From: Methanothrix sp.
GTDB lineage: Archaea > Halobacteriota > Methanosarcinia > Methanotrichales > Methanotrichaceae
DNA length: 5,298 nt
Assembly (NCBI GenBank): GCA_028688535.1
Contig: JAQTXY010000170.1
Coordinates: forward strand, 1 to 5,298
Reading direction: 5' to 3'
In this document: one piece after another, positions 1-5,130 of the stretch
Position numbering within the stretch: position 1 is the first letter of the stretch
Layout: each line of letters opens with the position of its first letter
Notes under the pieces: model-generated
Database searches by the model: none
The model's input: the letters and a program-made list of their open reading frames with translations, nothing else
What the model was told of the DNA's origin: nothing
Position numbers and translations under genes: made by a program

Positions 1-1
1 A

Positions 2-295
2 TATCGTCTGCGAAGCGAGAGCGAAGCCAAGAAGCTAATAGAAGACAAGCCGGAAACGATCTCTAGCCTTACGAGGGTATGGAAGACCTACGCTGTAATT
101 AGAGCATATCCTTTGGTCATCTACAGCATCGATGAGGCTACAATGGATCTGGCAGCAGATCTCTCAAGCAGATATGGGCTCTTTATATCAGATGCAACTC
201 ACCTGGCAGTCATGAAAATGAACGGCATTTCCAATATTGCAACTAATGATAACGATTTTCAGCTTGCAGAAGATATTTGTATTTACAAGCCATAA
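2..295 (+). CDS. PIN-domain toxin (VapC-like), C-terminal part, cut by window edge
   Basis: The frame is open from the left edge to a TAA at 293-295, giving 97 residues, so the true start lies outside the window. A TTG at 113 could be mistaken for a start, but coding continues upstream of it without a stop and the shorter product would be only part of the fold. The visible part matches the C-terminal half of a PIN ribonuclease: a segment FISDATHLAVMK carrying the third acidic residue (D64 of the visible part), then NIATNDNDF carrying the fourth (D83, with D85). PIN proteins are Mg-dependent endoribonucleases and usually act as the toxin of VapBC pairs. The first acidic residue and any antitoxin gene would lie to the left. 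It aligns without large gaps over its last ~70 residues with the second PIN protein at 857-1363, so the two are related but diverged. Family assignment is confident; toxin activity is inferred. Confidence 0.85.
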   Translation, partial: YRLRSESEAKKLIEDKPETISSLTRVWKTYAVIRAYPLVIYSIDEATMDLAADLSSRYGLFISDATHLAVMKMNGISNIATNDNDFQLAEDICIYKP

Positions 296-416
296 TGGCA
301 TCTGTCCGTTTTCGTTCCCCGCTAGCGGCAGTGCTCGTGCCCGCGGGCGCGCTTGCGGGCGGTCGCGTGCCTGGGGCGGCGGGGCAGCCCGGCGGCAGAA
401 ATCCGGGGGCTGGGGG
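296..416 (+). repeat. GC-rich element, copy A, following the first PIN gene
   Basis: This strongly GC-rich segment begins immediately after the stop of the partial PIN gene and is related to the segment after the second PIN gene (1364-1509). Both start with (T)TGGCAT..CT.CCG and contain TTCCC. Each then has a 10-base palindrome centred on CCCGCGGG (here 339-348). Next come the identical block GCGTGCCTGGGGCG (365-378), then GGGGCAG (381-387) and GAAATCCGGGG (398-408). The distance from stop codon to the 14-base block is nearly the same in both copies (69 versus 72 bases). Runs of four or five G occur at 373, 381, 405 and 412. Open frames crossing it are Arg/Gly/Pro-rich, as expected of translated GC-rich non-coding DNA. 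It could be a 3' UTR element, a structured RNA or a dispersed repeat; its function is unknown. Confidence 0.65.
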
Positions 417-431
417 AAGGGCGCGGTCGGG

Positions 432-494
432 CCTCTGCTGGGGAAGCGGCCGGTATCGCAGACGGCCCGAGGGCCTAGGCCGCAGGGGCAGAGG
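432..494 (+). other. Predicted stem-loop in the GC-rich intergenic region
   Basis: Nested complementary arms can be read directly. CCTCTGC (432-438) pairs with GCAGAGG (488-494), and inside it GCGGCC (446-451) pairs with GGCCGC (478-483). A competing small hairpin GGCC-CGAG-GGCC lies at 464-475, and GGCCTAGGCC at 472-481 is a perfect palindrome. This segment has no clear counterpart in copy B, so it is an extra part of the first intergenic region. GC-rich DNA forms such stems easily by chance, so a functional RNA is only a possibility. Confidence 0.4.
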
Positions 495-527
495 TGCTGG
501 GTCGTGGAGGACGCTGGTAAAGAGGGC

Positions 528-591
528 ATGGCCAGGTGGTAGCCGAAGCGCGGATCGATGGGATTTGTTATCCGATCGTGAGCGCGGCCAT
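528..591 (+). other. Three-tier inverted repeat upstream of vapB
   Basis: ATGGCC (528-533) is complementary to GGCCAT (586-591). Inside this, GCGC (548-551) pairs with GCGC (582-585). The innermost hairpin spans 556-578, with CGAT against ATCG, one mismatch, then GGAT against ATCC around a TTGTT loop. It ends about 47 bases before the vapB start. It could be an RNA leader structure or an operator-like dyad for the VapBC complex, since such complexes usually autoregulate by binding inverted repeats near their promoter. Neither role is shown by the sequence alone. Confidence 0.35.
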
Positions 592-602
592 TGATGACCA
601 GA

Positions 603-612
603 AATCATTAAA
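603..612 (+). promoter_or_regulatory. vapB: Possible archaeal TATA-like element for vapBC
   Basis: After 300 bases of GC-rich sequence, a short A/T-rich stretch (AATCATTAAA) appears with purine-rich AGAAATC just before it, resembling a BRE plus TATA arrangement. Transcription would start about 25 bases downstream, close to the ATG at 639, giving a leaderless or nearly leaderless vapB message. This would fit the poor position of the only Shine-Dalgarno-like GGAG (617-620), which lies 18 bases from the start. The match to a consensus TATA box is weak. Confidence 0.25.
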
Positions 613-638
613 AGAAGGAGTGCAATAGTACTGATAAC

Positions 639-860
639 ATGACTGAAGCCGTGATGGTTGATGGTGGTCTCCTTATTCCAAACAGCCTTCTCACAAAGCT
701 AGGCACAGAAAATATCGAAGTTTTAACGAGAGGTCGCGAGATTGTGATCCGGCCAAAAAGCAAGACTAAACAATATTATGGCTTTGTGGGTGAGACAAAA
801 TACGATGAAGAGTTCATAAAAGAGCTGGAGCGTGACTTTGCTGAGAGTGGTGATATTTGA
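639..860 (+). CDS. vapB: VapB-like antitoxin with AbrB/MazE-type DNA-binding N-terminus
   Basis: The product has 73 residues. Residues 1-42 have the swapped-hairpin AbrB/MazE pattern: MVDGGLLIP..LL..LG, then IEVLTRGREIVIRPK. This fold binds operator DNA as a dimer. Residues about 46-73 (YYGFVGETKYDEEFIKELERDF) form an acidic helical tail of the kind that wraps round and blocks the PIN toxin. The gene overlaps vapC by four bases (857-860), the usual tight coupling for a toxin-antitoxin pair. An in-frame TAA at 609 bounds the start. ATG 639 is the first start codon after it, with GTG 651 and ATG 654 as alternatives. The nearest GGAG (617-620) is rather far from ATG 639. By family knowledge the protein neutralises VapC and represses its own operon. 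Pairing with the adjacent toxin is well supported by position; exact antitoxin subfamily is less certain. Confidence 0.8.
   Translation: MTEAVMVDGGLLIPNSLLTKLGTENIEVLTRGREIVIRPKSKTKQYYGFVGETKYDEEFIKELERDFAESGDI
849..853 (+). promoter_or_regulatory. vapC: GGTGA ribosome-binding site for vapC, supports the TTG start
   Basis: GGTGA lies within the end of vapB, three bases before the TTG at 857. The spacing is short, but this is the archaeal Shine-Dalgarno sequence. No ATG or GTG occurs in frame before the essential FIDSN motif of the PIN domain, so TTG at 857 is the best start. The TTGA overlap implies translational coupling from vapB. Confidence 0.55.
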
Positions 861-1363
861 GCATCCTGGAATATTCTTCATTAGACCAAATCTTCATTGA
901 CTCCAACATATTTCTCGATTATGCCATCCCCAATCCTGAATTTGGGGAAATAGCTTCTGATTTTCTAGGGAGGGTCGAAATTGAGGAGATTTATGCAGTA
1001 ACCACTCCGGCAGTCTTGGCGGAGGTATCTCACATCTTGCTCCTGGAAACTGGAGCAGTGATTTTAGATAACCGTAATCGTAATATTGTGATAGATAGAA
1101 TCGAAGCAGATCGCAATCTTTCTCATCATTGCCGCGACGTCGTTGATAAATTCAATGAATATGTCAGCAATCTTGATGGCCTGCAATTGATTCCCGTTAT
1201 GCCCGAAGACTATTTCCGGGCGTCGGATCTGGCCAGGGCTTATAATCTGATGTCTTTCGATGCACTTCATTTATCCGCAATGAGACGATCTCGCATCAGG
1301 AACATTGCTACCAGAGATCGGGATTTCGAGCGAGTGGATGGAATCGTGGTCTGGAGTCCGTGA
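857..1363 (+). CDS. vapC: VapC-like PIN-domain ribonuclease toxin
   Basis: The product has 168 residues and forms a complete PIN domain. The four conserved acidic positions are visible: D15 in IFIDSNIFLD, E56 in PAVLAEVSHIL, D135 in SFDALHLSAM and D154 in IATRDRDF. These coordinate Mg/Mn in the active site of PIN endoribonucleases, whose known VapC targets are tRNAs or rRNA; the target here cannot be told. The protein starts at a TTG overlapping the vapB stop. It is somewhat longer than the common ~130-residue VapC, with an insert-like helical segment (about 66-105) in the middle. Its last ~70 residues align with the partial PIN protein at the left edge, sharing DA.HL, NIAT.D.DF and a terminal proline. 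It is followed by GC-rich copy B and then by a convergent gene on the other strand. Identification as the toxin of a type II pair is confident. Confidence 0.88.
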   Translation: MSILEYSSLDQIFIDSNIFLDYAIPNPEFGEIASDFLGRVEIEEIYAVTTPAVLAEVSHILLLETGAVILDNRNRNIVIDRIEADRNLSHHCRDVVDKFNEYVSNLDGLQLIPVMPEDYFRASDLARAYNLMSFDALHLSAMRRSRIRNIATRDRDFERVDGIVVWSP

Positions 1364-1509
1364 TTGGCATATCTCCGGTTCCCGGCGGAGGATGCCCGCC
1401 CGCCCACCCGCGGGTGCGCGCGCTGGCATGCGGGGGCGTGCCTGGGGCGATGGGGCAGTCGTCGTCGGAAATCCGGGGCTAGGACGCCGAGTTATGGGGA
1501 AACGCCGAG
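1364..1509 (+). repeat. GC-rich element, copy B, following vapC
   Basis: The segment starts right after the vapC stop with TTGGCATATCTCCGG and is related to copy A (296-416). Shared landmarks are a CCCGCGGG-centred palindrome (ACCCGCGGGT, 1406-1415), GCGTGCCTGGGGCG (1436-1449), GGGGCAG (1452-1458) and GAAATCCGGGG (1468-1478). A weaker match TGGGGAAACGCCG (1495-1507) corresponds to TGGGGAAGCGGCCG in copy A. Four GGGG runs lie at 1444, 1452, 1475 and 1496. The octamer ACGCCGAG occurs twice (1484-1491 and 1502-1509). GC-richness ends sharply at about 1530. It lies between convergent genes, so it could act in the vapC 3' UTR, as a transcript end, or be a dispersed repeat. No coding capacity is credible. 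Confidence 0.65.
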
Positions 1510-1531
1510 AGACTATTGAGACGCTGCAATG

Positions 1532-1546
1532 ATTTTATATATTCTA
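1532..1546. repeat. Near-direct repeat at left edge of the AT-rich block
   Basis: ATTTTATATATTCTA here resembles ATTTTATATTCATTCTA at 3505-3521, differing by a two-base insertion. The two flank the AT-rich HEPN gene. They could be target-site or att-like duplications, or chance similarity in AT-rich DNA. Confidence 0.25.
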
Positions 1547-1553
1547 CATTATT

Positions 1554-3449
1554 CTATATATCAATATATCCTAATTCTCTTGCTGAAGTTGGTTTATATA
1601 TATTTAGCTTATCGCCTTCCATCTTCGCAATGAATTTGGCTATTATTTGGTCATCAATTTGCAAAATTGCTTCTGTTTTTTTATCGTTAAGTTTCAGCAA
1701 AAAAGGCGTTTTTCCATTATATATTTTTATAATATTGTCAGTATCGTTTTTTTCTATTTTTGCCGTTCTTCCCAAATAGATGCCCAATTCTTGCAGCATA
1801 AATTCTATGAGTCTTCCGTTATCCTTTCCTGGAATTTCTTCCCAGCTAAACACGAGGGTTGGCTTTACCCAATCAAGTGTAACTGGTTCATAAGATATCG
1901 GTGATTTATACAGATCATCATAACAAAGCATTTTAAGAATGATTCGAAGTAGAATGTCATGAAGGTGTTTTCGGACTCTACGTATATCATTCTGTAAGTA
2001 CAAATCTCCCTGGAAATCGAAATAGCCCTTATGCATAGTGACGCCACGATAGTAAGATAAAATGCTAATTAGGCTTTTCTTTTTATCTGGACGCCGATTC
2101 TCTTTATAAAAAGCGTCAACAATCGGAACATCACAAAGCATAAAGTCGTTTAGTAATTGTGCAACTTTCCGTCCATATCTATTATCCATATATGGTGGAT
2201 TCATATCAATACTATTTGCCATTCCTTGAAGAATAATACGTTGTGCTTCAAGTCGCTTGATATCATCAAATAACCCCTTTTCTGTGGCACCTTGAGCATT
2301 ATTAGCTGCCTCTTTTGAAATGGAATGAATCTTTTTTCTGAACGAATCGTATGCTTCATTTACGAATTCTATTTGATCGCCACTCAGACTTTGCCTTAGA
2401 TCGATTTTTCCTAGCCCATGAGCTTGACACAAACAGTCTAAGGCCCGAAAAAGATAACTGAGTTGGTCTTCAGTTGTTAGATCGTAAAATCCACTCTTGA
2501 CAATATTTCCGATAATGGCAGTCAGGTCAGGACTATTCCGGTAAGGTGAAGACCAATAGCCTGCAATGATATCTTTAATCCCATTTGGTATCCAATCATC
2601 GAAGACAACATGCCCTTTCGAAAATTTTGACCATTGATTCAACCGAGTATGGATGCGCTTAATAAGCTTTCCTTGACCATTCGTGTATTCGATCCAGGGC
2701 ACCCCTATTTCGCTACCTGTAGCCAAACTAAGCAAATCAAGAATATGTTCTATATCTAATAGTTCTATTTCTGTAGTTCCCAAATCAATAATCATCACTG
2801 CAGTAGTTTCACGATCACATTTCCCTTCAAATAATTCTTTTTGCAGATTATCATAGTTTATTATTGGTTCAATAAAGCAGGGATTATTATTTATATCAAA
2901 ACAAATTAGTTTATCACCATATCCTGTGCGGAGGGGATGATCTCGAAATTTTAAATCCGAATCATAAAACTCAGAAGGTATGAAATTTGTGATCGGAAGT
3001 AACATATATTTCGGGTGTGTTTCTGCGGAGATTTCTGAGCTAAATCTTGAATTTAAAAAATTTAAAACAATTCTATTGTTTTTTCCATCATACGAATATA
3101 TTAGATTATCAGTTGTTAGTGAGAAAATACCGTTGCTTGATTTGACTACAAATTCCTTGATAACATTATTTGAGATTTGATCTAGCAATGGTTTCAATTT
3201 ATAGAATTCAGGTACGGACAGTGAATTTCTCTTAAATAATTGAATTAAATCTCGATCAACTTGATTGGAAAAGCAGATTTCATCGCACTCAATACAGGCA
3301 ACGCCATCCCCAAGTCGATCAAATTTCGCCTTTGCTTTTCCTTTGATAGTAATCCCTGGATCAACCAATTCCAAACGACCTGCACCTTCATAGATCAATG
3401 GGATCTTCGGCCAACCCCCCTTCAAAAAGTTAGTCTCAATACCAGGCAT
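1554..3449 (-). CDS. HEPN-domain protein, ApeA-like candidate anti-phage RNase
   Basis: The product has 631 residues with no signal peptide or membrane segment. The N-terminal part (about 1-325) is a mixed alpha/beta region similar in layout to the N-terminal domain of ApeA-type proteins; its most recognisable stretch is LDLLSLATGSEIGVPW (237-252). A cluster C52-x2-C55-x3-C59 sits near the start. Residues about 328-515 are helical and look HEPN-like. The segment SYYRGVTMHKGYFDF contains R468-x4-H473, the catalytic pattern of HEPN ribonucleases, and is followed by a helix rich in L/I (496-509). About 115 residues beyond it (516-631) form an extra beta-rich tail. By family knowledge, HEPN proteins of this type act in phage defence by cleaving RNA; here that role is inferred. 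AGAGGT six bases before the ATG supports the start. The gene is clearly AT-rich compared with pyrG and the vapC flank, suggesting recent transfer. It could instead be an uncharacterised HEPN protein unrelated to defence. Confidence 0.6.
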   Translation of the reverse strand: MPGIETNFLKGGWPKIPLIYEGAGRLELVDPGITIKGKAKAKFDRLGDGVACIECDEICFSNQVDRDLIQLFKRNSLSVPEFYKLKPLLDQISNNVIKEFVVKSSNGIFSLTTDNLIYSYDGKNNRIVLNFLNSRFSSEISAETHPKYMLLPITNFIPSEFYDSDLKFRDHPLRTGYGDKLICFDINNNPCFIEPIINYDNLQKELFEGKCDRETTAVMIIDLGTTEIELLDIEHILDLLSLATGSEIGVPWIEYTNGQGKLIKRIHTRLNQWSKFSKGHVVFDDWIPNGIKDIIAGYWSSPYRNSPDLTAIIGNIVKSGFYDLTTEDQLSYLFRALDCLCQAHGLGKIDLRQSLSGDQIEFVNEAYDSFRKKIHSISKEAANNAQGATEKGLFDDIKRLEAQRIILQGMANSIDMNPPYMDNRYGRKVAQLLNDFMLCDVPIVDAFYKENRRPDKKKSLISILSYYRGVTMHKGYFDFQGDLYLQNDIRRVRKHLHDILLRIILKMLCYDDLYKSPISYEPVTLDWVKPTLVFSWEEIPGKDNGRLIEFMLQELGIYLGRTAKIEKNDTDNIIKIYNGKTPFLLKLNDKKTEAILQIDDQIIAKFIAKMEGDKLNIYKPTSARELGYIDI

Positions 3450-3455
3450 TACAAA

Positions 3456-3461
3456 ACCTCT
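3456..3461 (-). promoter_or_regulatory. Ribosome-binding site of the HEPN gene
   Basis: On the minus strand this reads AGAGGT and ends six bases before the ATG at 3449. The spacing is ideal and an in-frame TAA lies shortly upstream, so the start is well fixed. Confidence 0.65.
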
Positions 3462-3492
3462 ATGATCGTATCCGTTAATGTATATCTTAATT

Positions 3493-3498
3493 AAAAAA
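3493..3498 (-). terminator. Possible poly-T terminator after pyrG
   Basis: On the minus strand a run of six T (context AAACTTTTTTAATT) lies about 20 bases past the pyrG stop. Archaeal transcription commonly ends at such T-runs without a strong hairpin. It would separate the pyrG transcript from the HEPN gene downstream on the same strand. Confidence 0.35.
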
Positions 3499-3504
3499 GT
3501 TTAA

Positions 3505-3512
3505 ATTTTATA
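3505..3512 (-). promoter_or_regulatory. Possible TATA box of the HEPN gene
   Basis: On the minus strand TATAAAAT lies about 56 bases before the HEPN start codon. A transcription start about 27 bases downstream would leave a leader of about 30 bases that includes the AGAGGT site. The region is AT-rich overall, so other TATA-like matches exist; one nearer the gene would place the start on top of the ribosome-binding site and is less likely. Confidence 0.35.
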
Positions 3513-3521
3513 TTCATTCTA
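3505..3521. repeat. Near-direct repeat at right edge of the AT-rich block, overlapping the pyrG stop
   Basis: ATTTTATATTCATTCTA matches ATTTTATATATTCTA at 1532-1546 apart from an inserted TC. Its last three bases are the pyrG stop codon (TAG on the minus strand). Together the two copies enclose the HEPN gene. It also overlaps the possible TATA box of that gene. Confidence 0.25.
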
Positions 3522-5120
3522 AGCCCTCTTCCCCTTCATCGCCTCCACGAACGCCAAAAACGGCGGCGACGGCTTGCCTGGCCTAGACTTCATCTCCGGG
3601 TGGAACTGCGAAGCAAAGAAAAACGGATGCCCAGGTATCTCGCAGATCTCCATCAGATCACCGTTGGTTCCCGAGAAGATCATGCCTTTCTCCTCAATCT
3701 GGGCGATGTAAGCGGGATTTACCTCGTAGCGGTGCCGGTGCCTCTCCACGATCTCGTCTGTGCCGTAGATCCTGTGCGCCAGGCTTCCCTCTTTGAGGTG
3801 AGCCGGGTAATTGCCCAAACGCATGGTGGCGCCCATGTGCCTGATCTTCTCCTGCTCGGGAAGAAGAGCGATTACCGGATGAGGCGTGGCTCCGAACTCC
3901 GTGCTGCTCGCCCCCTGCAGGCCGCAGACGTTGCGGGCGTACTCGATCACCGCTAGCTGCATTCCAAAGCATAGCCCGAGGTATGGAACCTTCATCTCCC
4001 TGGCGTACTGCACCGCCTTTATCTTGCCCTCCGTGCCCCGGGAGCCAAAGCCGCCCGGCACCAAAATGCCATCCGCTTCCCTGAGGATGATGTCAGCCGA
4101 GCCGTGCTCCAGCTCCTCAGCATCAATCCACTGCACATCCGTCTTCACCCCGGCCTCAATGCCTGCGTGCTTGAGAGACTCCCGGATGGAAAGATAAGCA
4201 TCCTCCATTGGGTCGGCACACTGCGAGCCAACGGTATATTTGCCCACAATGGCCACCTTCACCATGCCCTCGACGGAATCCATCTTCTGCACGAACTCGT
4301 CCCAGTCCTTCCTCTCCTCCAGAGGGAAGAGCCGCATGGCCTTCATGAGGTACCTGGCCAGGCCCTCGGCTTCCATCTGCAAGGGCACGCGGTAAATGTC
4401 GTCGGCATTGTGGGCGCTGATCACTGCCTCCATGGGCACATCGCAGAAGTGGGCGATCTTGTGCTTGGTCTCCTCCAGGAGGGGATGCTCGCAGCGTACT
4501 ACTATCATGTCCGGCTGCAGACCCAGCTGGCGCATCTCCTTCACGCTGTGCTGGGTGGGCTTGGTCTTCTGCTCGCCGTCTATGGTGGAAGGAGCCAGGG
4601 TGACGTGCACGAAAAAGATGTTGCCCGTCTCCTCATACTTGAGCTGGCGCATGGCCTCCAGGAAGGGCATGGACTCGATGTCGCCTACCGTCCCGCCAAC
4701 CTCAACCAGACAGATCTCGCAGCCTCCGTCCCGGGATACCTGGCGAATGCGCCTCTTGATCTCCTCGGTGATGTGGGGGATGATCTGCACCGTCTTGCCC
4801 AGATACTCGCCTCTGCGCTCTTTTTCTATGACAGTGCTGTAAACCTTGCCGGTGGTGATGTTGTGGTCGCGGGTCAGTTCCACATCCAAAAAGCGTTCGT
4901 AGTTGCCCAGGTCCAGATCCACCTCGCCCCCGTCCTTGAGGACGTAAACCTCGCCATGCTGAAATGGACTCATGAGCCCGGCATCGATGTTGATGTAAGG
5001 ATCAATCTTGATAGCTGTAACTTTATAACCTCTGTTCATGAGCAGCCTGCCAATGGACGCCGCAGTGATGCCCTTGCCAAGCCCACTCATTACCCCGCCT
5101 GTGACCACAATATATCTCAT
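3519..5120 (-). CDS. pyrG: CTP synthase (glutamine-hydrolysing)
   Basis: The cytosolic enzyme makes CTP from UTP, ATP and glutamine, the last step of de novo pyrimidine nucleotide synthesis. The 533 residues cover the whole family length. The N-terminal synthetase domain (about 1-265) begins [17 protein letters not shown], with the P-loop lysine K16. Other landmarks are [12 protein letters not shown]70 and E140 as the expected Mg ligands, and [12 protein letters not shown] (142-153). The C-terminal class I glutaminase domain (about 288-530) has the oxyanion segment PGGFGSRG (355-362), nucleophile C384 in LGLCFGMQ, and the H507/E509 pair in QFHPEM. Residues 296-306, after GKY, are about seven longer than in the common GKYIELPDAY form. 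The ATG at 5120 is 10 bases after the stop of a small membrane-protein gene, so the two are likely cotranscribed. Codon use is GC-rich, in contrast to the downstream HEPN gene. Confidence 0.97.
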   Translation of the reverse strand: MRYIVVTGGVMSGLGKGITAASIGRLLMNRGYKVTAIKIDPYINIDAGLMSPFQHGEVYVLKDGGEVDLDLGNYERFLDVELTRDHNITTGKVYSTVIEKERRGEYLGKTVQIIPHITEEIKRRIRQVSRDGGCEICLVEVGGTVGDIESMPFLEAMRQLKYEETGNIFFVHVTLAPSTIDGEQKTKPTQHSVKEMRQLGLQPDMIVVRCEHPLLEETKHKIAHFCDVPMEAVISAHNADDIYRVPLQMEAEGLARYLMKAMRLFPLEERKDWDEFVQKMDSVEGMVKVAIVGKYTVGSQCADPMEDAYLSIRESLKHAGIEAGVKTDVQWIDAEELEHGSADIILREADGILVPGGFGSRGTEGKIKAVQYAREMKVPYLGLCFGMQLAVIEYARNVCGLQGASSTEFGATPHPVIALLPEQEKIRHMGATMRLGNYPAHLKEGSLAHRIYGTDEIVERHRHRYEVNPAYIAQIEEKGMIFSGTNGDLMEICEIPGHPFFFASQFHPEMKSRPGKPSPPFLAFVEAMKGKRA

Positions 5121-5130
5121 AAATTACATC

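Noticed and set aside
113..295. A complete 60-residue protein starting at TTG 113
   Set aside because: The same frame is open to position 2 and the shorter product would be half a PIN domain. It is better read as the end of a gene beginning outside the window.
365..416. Known structured RNA such as RNase P or SRP RNA in the GC-rich element
   Set aside because: None of the conserved core sequences of these RNAs could be found, and the presence of two related copies behind toxin genes does not fit a single-copy housekeeping RNA.
237..608. Several long open frames on both strands across the GC-rich intergenic region
   Set aside because: Their products are Arg/Gly/Pro/Ala-rich without domain-like pattern, they overlap each other in several frames, and they run into the real PIN frame. 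This is typical of stop-poor GC-rich non-coding DNA.
591..660. Possible C/D box small RNA (TTGATGA at 592-598, CTGA at 631 and 643, TGATG at 652)
   Set aside because: Spacing between the boxes does not fit the compact archaeal C/D layout, and the later boxes fall inside the vapB coding sequence.
296..1530. CRISPR-like repeat structure from the two GC-rich copies
   Set aside because: Only two diverged copies lie more than a kilobase apart, with genes between them. There are no short regular repeats with unique spacers.
1531..3518. Insertion sequence or transposase remnant around the HEPN gene
   Set aside because: No transposase motif and no terminal inverted repeats were seen; only a weak direct repeat is present, reported separately with low confidence.
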